Source of the DNA: Verrucomicrobiota bacterium
GTDB lineage: Bacteria > Verrucomicrobiota > Verrucomicrobiae > Chthoniobacterales > UBA10450
Length of the DNA: 39,058 bases
Reading direction: 5' to 3'
Assembly: GCA_005887855.1 (NCBI GenBank)
Contig: VBQB01000093.1
Coordinates: 1 to 39,058, forward strand
Shown: in pieces, positions 24,044-31,562 of the stretch
Layout: each line of letters starts with the position of its first letter
How positions within the stretch are numbered: the stretch's first letter is position 1
Notes under the pieces: generated by a model
Seen by the model: only the letters and a program-made list of their open reading frames with translations
What the model was told of the DNA's origin: nothing
Database searches by the model: none
Program-made: the position numbers and the translations under genes

Positions 24044-25768
24044 TCACGTCTGTTCTCCGATATCTTGCGCAAGTTTGGCTACCCTATCATGTAAAGCGCT
24101 CGCAATCTGCTCGTGCGGTTTTTCGCCGCCGCCCTCGCGCTTCACTTGTTGCGCGTCGAGCGCTTTGCCGAACACAACACAAATTGCATTTGGTTTGGGA
24201 AAAAACTTTCCCGGTGGCAAAGCTTGATGAGTACCGTGAACAAACACCGGAATGACTCGTACCGGGAAATGTTCCAGTAACATCCCGATACCCGGTTTGA
24301 AGTCTTGCAGCTCTCCATTGGCCGAGAGTCCGCCTTCCGGAAACCAAACGAGGTTCTTCTTGTTTTTCAGGATGGTGGCCCCAAAAGCCAGGCTTGAGCG
24401 CGCGGCGCGCATGGGCTCAACTGGCAAAATCTTTCCCAGCCGGCTGAGGAGACGCATCACCGGATTCGCGAGGACGATCCCGGTCCAACCAGCCCAATAG
24501 GTTTTGCGCAACTGGTTCCAGTTGAGCAATGCGGCAATCGCGAACGGATCGAGATAACTGGCATGGTTGGGCGTGAGTACCCATTGCTCGTCTTCAGGCA
24601 AATGTTCAAGTCCTTCGACGCGCAGCCGAAAGATCACGCGTATCAACACGCGATTCACGGCATAGAGAAAGCGCGCAGTCGTTGCGGCGACCGGGCCGAG
24701 TGGCTCGAGCCATTGCTTCTGCTTCTCGTCAAGAACTTCGCCGGGTTTTTCCAACGGATCGGCCGATTCTCCTTCGCTGCCCTCTGTCACTTCGTGCAAG
24801 AGATCGCGCACCGTCTCGGTGCGCGCGATCGCTTCATCGGTCAATTCCACACCGCTGGATTCGGCGATTTCGAGCGTAAGATTCAGCCACTCGAGCGAAT
24901 CGATCCCGAGGTCGAACTGTGGACTTGTGTCCGGTGTCAGTCGCTTGCCGCGATATCGTTTCGCAAGCATTTCCCACACGGATTGCGCGGCGGAATCCTC
25001 CAGCAGCGCGCGATCTTCGCCCGACATTTCTTCGATCGACATCGGGCCCGCGGCGGGAGCTTTTTCGCCGCCTTCTTTTGCCTGTTCGTAACGTTCGGGC
25101 AGCCGGTGACGCTGGATTTTACCGAGGCGTGTGCGCGGCAATGCATCGGGCGTGATAGCGTACTCGGAAATGCGCTGATGGCTCGGCAACCGCTTCGAAG
25201 CCGATTCGATCGCCTTGCGAACAGTAGCCTTTGCATCATCGCCGCGGCCAGCATGTTTGGGCACAATGACCGCCACGAGCTTGCCGCCTTTTTCGAGCAC
25301 GCCGATCTCGCGAATCGCGAACTCCTCGGCATAGGCCGCTTCGACATCTTCGGTCTGAATCTTCTCGCCGCTCTCGGTTTTGATCAGCGTCGAGATGCGA
25401 CCGAGGATGTGAAGGTTATCGTCGTCATCAAAGTAACCCATGTCGCCGGTGCGGAACCATCGGTCGTCGGTGAAGACCTCTTTCGTTTTGTCGGGGAGAT
25501 TCCAGTAGCCTGCAAAAACATTCGGCCCCCGCGCGAGAATCTCGCCAACTTCGCGCCCGTTGATGCGCTCCTCTTTTTCGAGCGCGCTCGGATCGATCCG
25601 AATCTCCACGCCGGCAAATGATTTCCCTACGCTGTCTCTTGGCGCTTTCCCACCCAGGTTTAGTGTGAGAAGCGGCGACGTTTCGGTGAGACCATAGCCG
25701 ACGGCGACTTCCCAGCCTAGCGCTTCGAGTTTCGAAGCTAGATCGGGGTCGAGCGCCGCGCCACCGGA
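24044..25768 (-). pseudogene. Acyl-CoA ligase C-terminal part + ACP + PlsC acyltransferase, frameshifted from its start
   Basis: In frame from 25768: SGGAALDPDLASKLEALGW, GYGLTETSPLLTLN, the ligase C-domain (RTGDMGYFDDDDNLHILGR, then the catalytic-lysine region LPRTRLGKIQRHRL). An acyl-carrier domain follows with the phosphopantetheine site LGIDSLEWLNL, and then a PlsC acyltransferase with NHASYLDP (HX4D) and FPEGGLSANGEL. Together with the N-terminal part this is a self-contained machine that activates a fatty acid, holds it on the ACP and transfers it to a lipid. The first start codon inside is GTG 25609. The join to the N-terminal part is out of frame (net 3k+1 bases missing). Confidence 0.85.
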
Positions 25769-26670
25769 AGCGAGAAGCCGAAGGTGGATCGCACAAACGC
25801 GCTCCCGGTAAGAAATGCACTGAACAATCCGCGCGCGATCCAGCCGGAGGATTCCACTCTCGATTCGATGCCGGAATACAGTGCGCTATAGAGCCGTGGA
25901 ACGCCGACAATTGCCGTCACTTCACCTTCGTGCAGCGCGCGCAACAATTGCTGTCCACTCAGTGAAAATGGCAAAGTCAGCGGGAGACCGAGAGCAAGCG
26001 GGGCCAGCATGCCGATCACAAACGGATAGACGTGATGCAGCGGAAGCGGGAGCAACGCGCGATCCTCGCCGGTCATGACCTTCATTTCGATGATAACGTC
26101 GAGCTGCGATGCGATATTGCCGTGGCTCAGCGGCACGCCTTTGGGCGGACCGGTGGTTCCAGACGTGTAGAGCAGCACCGCCGCGTCGTCCGGGCTTGTC
26201 GTCGGGAGTTCCGTCGCCGCCTTATTGAGAAATCGCTCCCAACTCCGCTTATCATCATCGGGGTCAGCATCGAGTAGGATCAGCTTTGGTTTTTCTTTCA
26301 GGTCGAGCTTCTCGATCCGTTCCATTCGGCGCTGCGTGGTGATGACAGCGCGCGCACGACTGTCGCGCAGAACGTGAACGAGAGTATTGTCTCCGAGCTG
26401 GATATCCAGCGGCACAGCCACTGCACCCGCGCGAATAATCCCCAATGCAGCCACGATCCATTCCGGGCGATTCTCCGCGAAGAGCGCGATAGTATCGCCG
26501 CGTTTGAAACCATCTTTGGCGAGCCCGCTGGCGAAAGATCGCAAGCAGTCTGCGAGCTTTTTAAAAGACCAGCGGTGTCGATCTTTCTTCCCCAGGGCCA
26601 ACAAGGCTGTTTTCCCGCCACGCTCGCCTAACGAGTCTATGATCGACTGCAATGTTCGCGCCGAGCTCAT
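25738..26670 (-). pseudogene. Acyl-CoA ligase N-terminal part (AMP-binding), frameshifted
   Basis: The N-terminal 310 codons of an ANL-superfamily fatty-acid ligase. They include VPLDIQLGDNTLVHVLRDS, the AMP-binding P-loop AAVLLYTSGTTGPPKGVPLSH, LPLPLHHVYPFVIGML and AIVGVPRLYSALYSGI. The family likeness stops at about FVRSTFGFS. The normal continuation (approximately GRLLFRPVH...LR.L.SGGAAL) lacks around 20 residues, then SGGAALDP appears in another frame from 25768. The gene is divergent from osmC with 65 bases between starts. Confidence 0.85.
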
Positions 26671-26735
26671 TTCTTCTGAGAACCTAGCATTAGGCTGCGC
26701 ACACGCGATCCGGCGGCGAGCGGCGATTCAAGGAC

Positions 26736-27158
26736 ATGAACAGAAAAGCTTCCGCTGTCTGGCAGGGCGGCCTCAAAGATGGCCGCGGCACAGTTTCCAC
26801 CGAGAGCGGCGTACTCTCCGACGCTGCGTATTCTTTTCGCACGCGTTTCGAGAATGAAAAAGGAACTAATCCGGAGGAACTCGTGGGCGCGGCACACGCG
26901 GGATGTTTCTCGATGGCGCTCTCCGCGCAACTGGGCGAGGCCGGGCTCAAGCCGGAGCGCATCGAGACCGCAGCCACGGTTACGCTAGAGAAAGTGGCCG
27001 ATGGTTTCGCCGTGACTGCCGTGCATCTTGATGTGAGTGCCACAGTCCCTGACGCCGACGAGGCCAAGTTCCAAGCCGCCGCCAACAAGGCGAAGGAAGG
27101 TTGCCCGATTTCAAAGCTGCTCAATGCGAAGATTACCATGCAGGCGCGGCTGAAGTGA
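26736..27158 (+). CDS. OsmC/Ohr-family peroxiredoxin-like protein
   Basis: A 140-residue OsmC-type thiol peroxidase, which reduces organic hydroperoxides using two cysteines. Cys of the first motif lies in GAAHAGCFSMALSAQL (residues about 50-65) and the second in KEGCPISKLLNAKI (about 120-133). Full length. The N-terminus MNRKASAVWQGGLKDGRGTVST is family-typical. It may share a promoter region with the divergent acyl-CoA ligase. With sodC and the ferritin-like protein it forms an oxidative-stress group in this part of the window. Confidence 0.92.
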   Translation: MNRKASAVWQGGLKDGRGTVSTESGVLSDAAYSFRTRFENEKGTNPEELVGAAHAGCFSMALSAQLGEAGLKPERIETAATVTLEKVADGFAVTAVHLDVSATVPDADEAKFQAAANKAKEGCPISKLLNAKITMQARLK

Positions 27159-27379
27159 AGGCGTGACTTGAGAAAAGCACTCACCCCTTCCGATTCGCCT
27201 TTGTCGCGACTTTTTTGGTCTCGATGAACCGGTCGGGGTTGATTGAGATGGAGTGAGTAGCAGACTTGATCAGAGAAATGCGGCGAAATCCATTCTTGCC
27301 TTTCGTACACCTCATGCGCGTAAGCGCCAGTTGAGTATCGCTGGATCGGGCGGCGTTTCGAAACGATACGTCTTGCCCG
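27159..27379. other. Spacer; possible 44-codon minus-strand ORF
   Basis: An ORF at 27181-27315 on the minus strand would encode a basic 44-residue peptide (MRCTKGKNGFRRISLIKS..., ending KANRKG). It reads more like protein than noise but has no recognisable family and no clear Shine-Dalgarno. I leave it as a possibility. Confidence 0.25.
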
Positions 27380-27829
27380 GTGAAACTCACGTTTCTCGGC
27401 ACACGCGGTGAGATCGAGGCGCGGACGCGCCGACATCGCATGCACACTTCGCTGCTGGTGTCGTATCGCGGCGGCAACGTGATGATTGATTGCGGACTTG
27501 ATTGGCTCGGAAAATTTGAACGTCTTCAACCCAGCGCGATCGTGCTCACACACGCGCATCCGGATCACGCATGGGGACTGCAACACGGCGCGTCCTGCCC
27601 GGTCCACGCGCCGCAGAAGACGTGGCGGACATTGAAAAAATGCAAGATCGACAATCCCCAACTGATCAAGGAGCGTGCGCCCACGGAGATTTGCGGCATC
27701 ACATTCGAGGCGTTTCCGGTTGAGCATTCGATCCTGGCTCCGGCCGTAGCGTACCGCGTGGGCGCAGGTGATGCCTGTATTTTTATGGACCAGATCTCTT
27801 GTTCATCCACGATCGCAGCGCAGCTTTGA
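27380..27829 (+). pseudogene. MBL-fold hydrolase, copy 1, N-terminal part, 1-base frameshift
   Basis: GTG start, MKLTFLGTRGEIEARTRRHR, the metal motif LTHAHPDHAWG, and a C-rich GASCPVHAPQKTW stretch, up to GDACIF. At 27780-27784 the run of T is five long; the intact paralogue at 30062-30838 has six at the same place (TGCATTTTTTATGG). The single missing T shifts the frame and ends the protein after SSTIAAQL. The remaining codons lie in the next frame to 28101. This is either a recent pseudogene, or a homopolymer sequencing error. The family (ribonuclease-Z/phosphodiesterase-like MBL) has no settled function. Confidence 0.85.
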
Positions 27830-28101
27830 CACACGTGCAGAGTTATATTGGAGACGGCGCGACGATGACCCGCTCGTTCGTTCGCAAGCGAGGCGACACG
27901 CTGATAGGCCATGCGGCCGTTCGTACGCAACTGGGTTGGTGCGCGAAAGAGGGCGTGCCGCGCGCAATCATCACGCACTGCGGCTCGGAAATTGTCACCG
28001 GCGACGAGCGCATGCTTGCGGCAAAACTCCACGGGATGGCTACCGAACGCGGCGTCGAAGCGTGCATCGCTCACGACCGGATGGAGTTGATCCTGCGATG
28101 A
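27787..28101 (+). pseudogene. MBL-fold hydrolase, copy 1, C-terminal part
   Basis: Continuation in the second frame: GPDLLFIHDRSAALTHVQSY, GDGATMTRSFVRKRGDTLIGH, RTQLGWCAKEGVPRAIITHC, with metal-ligand His in THCGSEIVTGDER and the closing HDRMELILR. It is co-linear with the same part of copy 2. The first start codon inside the piece is at 27799. It is followed by a short repeat insertion and then fpg. Confidence 0.8.
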
Positions 28102-28109
28102 ACAAGCCA

Positions 28110-28182
28110 ATGCCGGAGTTGCCATTTCCAGAGGTCAGAGGACGGAGGCCAGAGATCAGGCTCTGATAAACAAGACAAGCTA
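28110..28182. repeat. Duplicated fpg start with a CAGAG-type repeat insertion
   Basis: ATGCCGGAGTTGCC at 28110 is a near copy of the real fpg start ATGCCGGAATTACC at 28183, and both are preceded by AACAAG. The 73 bases between hold an imperfect CAGAGGTCAGAGGACGGAGG repeat tract ending GGCTCTGATAA. The upstream copy reads MPELPFPEVRGRRPEIRL and stops. Confidence 0.6.
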
Positions 28183-28635
28183 ATGCCGGAATTACCTGAC
28201 GTAGAAGCATTCAAGCGATATCTGGAGACCACGTCGCTGCATCAGTGCATCGCGCATGTCGATATGCTCAGCGCTGATTTATTGAAAGGCGTGTCGGGAC
28301 GTGAGCTCGCGCGCCAGTTGAGAGGGCGACGTTTCGAATCGACGCGGCGCCATGGCAAACACCTTTTTGTGCGCACAGACGACGATATCTGGCTGCGGTT
28401 GCACTTTGGCATGACCGGCTCTCTGCGTTACTTCAAAGACGAAAAAAAAGCGCCGCGCCACACGCGGGTGCTGTTCCTTTTCGCAAAAGACTACCGGCTC
28501 GCCTTCGACGATCAGCGCAAGTTTGGCGAGATCGGACTAATCAAGGATGTCAGCGAGTTTTTGAAAAAGCGGGTGCTCGGCTCCGACGCGCTCGATGTCG
28601 ATCTTCCGGAATTCAAGAAGGTGTTCGCGTTGTGA
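28183..28635 (+). CDS. Fpg/MutM-type DNA glycosylase, N-terminal domain only (truncated)
   Basis: It starts MPELPDVEAFKRYLE, with the catalytic Pro2 and Glu3 of formamidopyrimidine-DNA glycosylase. Strands follow to RHGKHLFVRTDDDIWLRLHFGMTGSLRYF and LAFDDQRKFGEIGLI. It ends at residue 150 (DLPEFKKVFAL), while the family is about 270 residues. The helix-two-turn-helix DNA-binding domain and the zinc finger are absent from this strand, and the next gene starts immediately. The stop overlaps the following GTG (GTGA, 28632-28635). Either a large deletion removed the C-terminal half, or this is a naturally short form; the second is unlikely to be an active glycosylase. Confidence 0.75.
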   Translation: MPELPDVEAFKRYLETTSLHQCIAHVDMLSADLLKGVSGRELARQLRGRRFESTRRHGKHLFVRTDDDIWLRLHFGMTGSLRYFKDEKKAPRHTRVLFLFAKDYRLAFDDQRKFGEIGLIKDVSEFLKKRVLGSDALDVDLPEFKKVFAL

Positions 28636-29159
28636 GCGAAAAAGTTCTGCTCACCGGCCGTCCCGGCTGCGGCAAGACGACACTGATCAAGCGTGTTGTA
28701 AATAATCTGCCGCGACGGGCTGGTGGCTTTTACACCGAGGAAATCCGCGACGGTGTTACCCGCGCCGGATTTAAGATCGTGACGCTCGATGGCGAGGAGG
28801 TCGTGTTCGCCCATGTCGACCTGAAAACGCCCGAGCACCTAGGGAAATACGGGCTTGATCTTTCGGCGCTGGAAACGATCGGCGTGGGCGCGGTCCGTCA
28901 GGCGGTCCGGTCGAGGCGACTTGTCGTGATCGATGAAATCGGTCCGATGGAAATCCGCTCGGCGATTTTTCGGCACGCAGTAAACGAGGCGCTCGACAGC
29001 GGAGTCCCCGTACTCGCGACAATCTTCGCGCGATCCCTGCCGTTTACCGATGCGATCAAGTCACGTCCCGATGTGACGTTAATCGAAGTTCGCCCGGACA
29101 ATCGCAAGCGACTTGTCTCAGAACTGTCAGAGCGGATTCAAGCGCTGAATCCAGACTGA
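28632..29159 (+). CDS. THEP1-type nucleoside-triphosphatase
   Basis: A 175-residue P-loop NTPase of the THEP1/NTPase_1 family, which hydrolyses NTPs broadly and is often linked to RNA or nucleotide metabolism. Walker A is LLTGRPGCGKTTLIKRVV (residues 6-23), a GGFYTEEIRDGVTRAGF loop follows, Walker B is VVIDEIGPMEIRS, and TIFARSLPFTDAIKSRPDV comes near the end. The protein is full length. Its GTG start overlaps the truncated fpg stop, so the two are translationally coupled as written. The biological substrate is unknown. Confidence 0.85.
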   Translation: MSEKVLLTGRPGCGKTTLIKRVVNNLPRRAGGFYTEEIRDGVTRAGFKIVTLDGEEVVFAHVDLKTPEHLGKYGLDLSALETIGVGAVRQAVRSRRLVVIDEIGPMEIRSAIFRHAVNEALDSGVPVLATIFARSLPFTDAIKSRPDVTLIEVRPDNRKRLVSELSERIQALNPD

Positions 29160-29181
29160 TGAAACAATTCGCCGCAGATCT

Positions 29182-29559
29182 TCAGCATGTCGTGTGGAGC
29201 AATCCGCCCACCGGCTCTGTTTCTGCGAGTTGGTTGTAAAGCTCCACGGCTTCGGCGGTGGGCAGCACATGCGCTGCGATCTCACGTTCCTTCAAGAAAT
29301 CCAAAGTCTCGCGCGGAACGTGAAGGCATTCCTTCATTCCCCGTGAGAGCACGACGATTCTTGCGCTGTGATCGAGCAGTTCCTGTACGTCGGCCGACTG
29401 AATGCCCGGCGAGTGCTCGGTCCCACTCTCCCGCCAGTTCCATTCACGCGACCCGCCAGGAAACAGCTTTGCATCCTTGTAAGGCTCGGCTGTCCCTTCC
29501 ACCTCGAGTCGCCCCCAGGAGACGTGCTTGATCCGCGGCGACCGGTGTTGATTTTTCAT
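29182..29559 (-). CDS. MTH938/AAMDC-domain protein
   Basis: A 125-residue single-domain protein of the MTH938-like family. The characteristic sequence runs HVSWGRLEVEGTAEPYKDAK, LFPGGSREWNWRESGTEHSP, GIQSADVQELLDHSARIVVL, EAVELYNQLAETEPVGGLLHTTC. Related proteins are found in all domains (human AAMDC) without a proven biochemical activity. It ends 22 bases from the convergent THEP1 gene and starts 27 bases after the end of the ferritin-like gene on the same strand, so the two are probably co-transcribed. Confidence 0.85.
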   Translation of the reverse strand: MKNQHRSPRIKHVSWGRLEVEGTAEPYKDAKLFPGGSREWNWRESGTEHSPGIQSADVQELLDHSARIVVLSRGMKECLHVPRETLDFLKEREIAAHVLPTAEAVELYNQLAETEPVGGLLHTTC

Positions 29560-29586
29560 AGCAGAAAAAATCGACTCCGACGACGA

Positions 29587-30072
29587 CTACGCCGCGGCAG
29601 CGGTGAGCCGCTTCGCTTCGCCGCGTTCGTACTCGTAGAGGAATCCGATGAATTGGCGTCGATGGGCCTGTTCCTCTCCAGTGATTTCCAGAATGAGATC
29701 CTGCGTTACCAGATCGACCGGATCACGCATCTTGATCAGTTTCTTGTATTGATCGATCGCCTCCTCCTCAGCGCGGATCACGCCGCGAATCACTGCAATC
29801 AAGTCCGTGCTGTCGTCCGGCGGCTGCAAATAACGCTGTCCGCGAGCTAGATCAAGCGAGCCGGGAACGCGTCCTTCGAGCACCTTGATTAGGTTGCCCA
29901 GCTTTCGTGCGTGGCCGAGCTCCTCCTCAATGTCGCGGAGAAGCGCTTTCTTAATTTCTTCTGCGCGCACCCCGTCGAGATCGATCGAGTTGGCCAGATA
30001 ATTTTCCACCGTCTCCAGTTCCATTGCGTAGGATTTTCTCAGTTCATTAATCATGTCGTGATTGGTTGCCAT
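29587..30072 (-). CDS. Ferritin-like diiron protein (bacterioferritin/rubrerythrin-type)
   Basis: A 161-residue four-helix protein. Ferroxidase-type metal ligands are visible as YAMELETVENYLA, DIEEELGHARKLGNLI, AEEEAIDQYKKL and EITGEEQAHRRQF, which supply the two E...ExxH pairs. It probably stores iron or detoxifies iron and peroxide in the cytosol. The Shine-Dalgarno is excellent: AAAAGGAGGGTAAACAGCC, 10 bases before ATG 30072. It is divergent from MBL copy 2, whose reading frame overlaps its first codons. Confidence 0.85.
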   Translation of the reverse strand: MATNHDMINELRKSYAMELETVENYLANSIDLDGVRAEEIKKALLRDIEEELGHARKLGNLIKVLEGRVPGSLDLARGQRYLQPPDDSTDLIAVIRGVIRAEEEAIDQYKKLIKMRDPVDLVTQDLILEITGEEQAHRRQFIGFLYEYERGEAKRLTAAAA

Positions 30073-30838
30073 GGCTGTTTACCCTCCTTTTAAAGAAATC
30101 GTTGCCGGCAGTCTCTGCGGGTCTTTTCGGTCACGCGAAACTGGCGGAGCAACGAGCTTGACGCGTCGGCATCGCATGCACAGCTCACTGCTCGTCTCCT
30201 ACCGTGGGTCCAATGTGATGATTGATTGCAGCCTTGATTGGCTGGGAAAATTTGAGCGGCTGCGTCCCGGCGCGATCGTGCTTACACACGCGCATCCGGA
30301 TCACGCCTGGGGATTGAAGAAAGGCGCGTCGTGCCCGGTGCATGCGCCGCAGAAAACATGGCGCACATTGCAACGCTGCAAGATCGACAACCGCCAACTG
30401 ATCCAAGAGCGCGATCCAACGAAAATCTGCGGTATTACATTTGAGGCATTCCCGGTCGAACATTCGATTCTTGCGCCCGCGGTCGCATATCGCATTAGCG
30501 CGGGTCGGGCCTGCATTTTTTATGGACCAGATCTTCTATTCATTCACGATCGCGCCGCAGCGTTGAAAGATGTGCAGGTTTACATCGGCGATGGGGCGAC
30601 TCTCATGCGGTCGTTCGTTCGTAAGCGAGGCGACAAACTCATCGGACACGCGACTGCTCGAACGCAACTCGGATGGTGTGAGAAAGAGAGGGTGCCCCGA
30701 GCCATAATCACGCATTGTGGATCGGAGATTGTCACCGGTGATCAGCGCAAGCTCAGTACGAACCTCCGCGCGATGGCCGCCGAGAGGGGTCTGGACGCGC
30801 GCATTGCACACGACGGAATGGAGCTCATTCTAAGATAA
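30062..30838 (+). CDS. MBL-fold hydrolase, copy 2
   Basis: An intact metallo-beta-lactamase-fold protein and close paralogue of copy 1 (27380-28101). It has RRHRMHSSLLVSYRG, DCSLDWLGKFERL, LTHAHPDHAWGLKKGASCP, YGPDLLFIHDRAAALKDVQV, RTQLGWCEKERVP, ITHCGSEIVTGDQRK and the closing HDGMELILR. The first 34 codons are not family-like: copy 1 begins MKLTFLGTRGEIEARTRRHR, whereas here SRETGGATSLTRRHR replaces the first beta strand. The only ATG (30062) overlaps the opposite-strand ferritin gene, so the true start is unclear and the N-terminus may be damaged. Function unknown. Confidence 0.8.
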   Translation: MVAMAVYPPFKEIVAGSLCGSFRSRETGGATSLTRRHRMHSSLLVSYRGSNVMIDCSLDWLGKFERLRPGAIVLTHAHPDHAWGLKKGASCPVHAPQKTWRTLQRCKIDNRQLIQERDPTKICGITFEAFPVEHSILAPAVAYRISAGRACIFYGPDLLFIHDRAAALKDVQVYIGDGATLMRSFVRKRGDKLIGHATARTQLGWCEKERVPRAIITHCGSEIVTGDQRKLSTNLRAMAAERGLDARIAHDGMELILR

Positions 30839-30946
30839 ACAACGCCGATGGAGGTTTACGCCTAAACGCATGAATAATTAGCGAGGATTGGCGAAATCAG
30901 ACAGCAGCCATACGGCTGGAATAACTCGGCGCGACGAAATCCTTTT

Positions 30947-31495
30947 ATGAACTCGTTTCCAGCCTGGTTAATCGCACTGATCTTTTTATCGCTCACGGCC
31001 GTCACCCCGCGTGCGCAGGTGCCGGAAGAAAAATCGGCTCCGTTAAAAGCCATTGCCGTGCTCCATTCTACCCAGGGCAACAACATTACCGGCACCGTCA
31101 CGTTCACTGAAGTCGCCGACGGAGTGCAGGTTCAGGCGGAAATCACCGGCCTGAGTCCGGGCGAGCATGGTTTTCATGTACATGAGTTCGGCGATTGCAG
31201 CGCGGCCGATGCGAGTTCTGCCGGAGCTCATTTCAATTCAACCAGTCAACCACACGGGGCACCCGATGCCGCGGCACGGCATGTGGGAGACATGGGCAAC
31301 GTCGAGGCGGACGCGTCGGGCGCGGCGAAGTTGACTTATTTGGATCACAACATGTCTCTGGCAAACGACCAACGGTCGATTATCGGACGGTCCGTAGTTG
31401 TTCACGCGAAAGCGGACGATCTAAAATCGCAACCGGCCGGCGACTCGGGAGCGCGCGTCGCATGTGGCGTGATTGGACGTGCAAAAAGCCAGTAG
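30947..31495 (+). CDS. sodC: Cu/Zn superoxide dismutase
   Basis: A 182-residue secreted superoxide dismutase. Residues 1-24 are a signal peptide ending PRAQ. Metal-binding motifs are HGFHVHEFGDCS (copper histidines and the disulfide Cys), SSAGAHFNSTSQPHG (zinc site), ARHVGDMGNVEAD and SVVVHAKADDLKSQPAGDSG with ARVACGVIG at the end (second disulfide Cys). It removes superoxide in the periplasm. It shows no missing block. ATG 30947 is the only in-frame start that gives a signal peptide. Confidence 0.93.
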   Translation: MNSFPAWLIALIFLSLTAVTPRAQVPEEKSAPLKAIAVLHSTQGNNITGTVTFTEVADGVQVQAEITGLSPGEHGFHVHEFGDCSAADASSAGAHFNSTSQPHGAPDAAARHVGDMGNVEADASGAAKLTYLDHNMSLANDQRSIIGRSVVVHAKADDLKSQPAGDSGARVACGVIGRAKSQ

Positions 31496-31562
31496 CGTCG
31501 CCGATTCAACTGACAAGCAAAGTTATCTCGCAGCGCGGACCGAACAGTCGCGAACGTCCGAT

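Noticed and set aside
24563..25621. 352-codon plus-strand ORF
   Set aside because: Antisense shadow of the acyl-CoA ligase/ACP/acyltransferase gene, whose domains are unmistakable on the minus strand.
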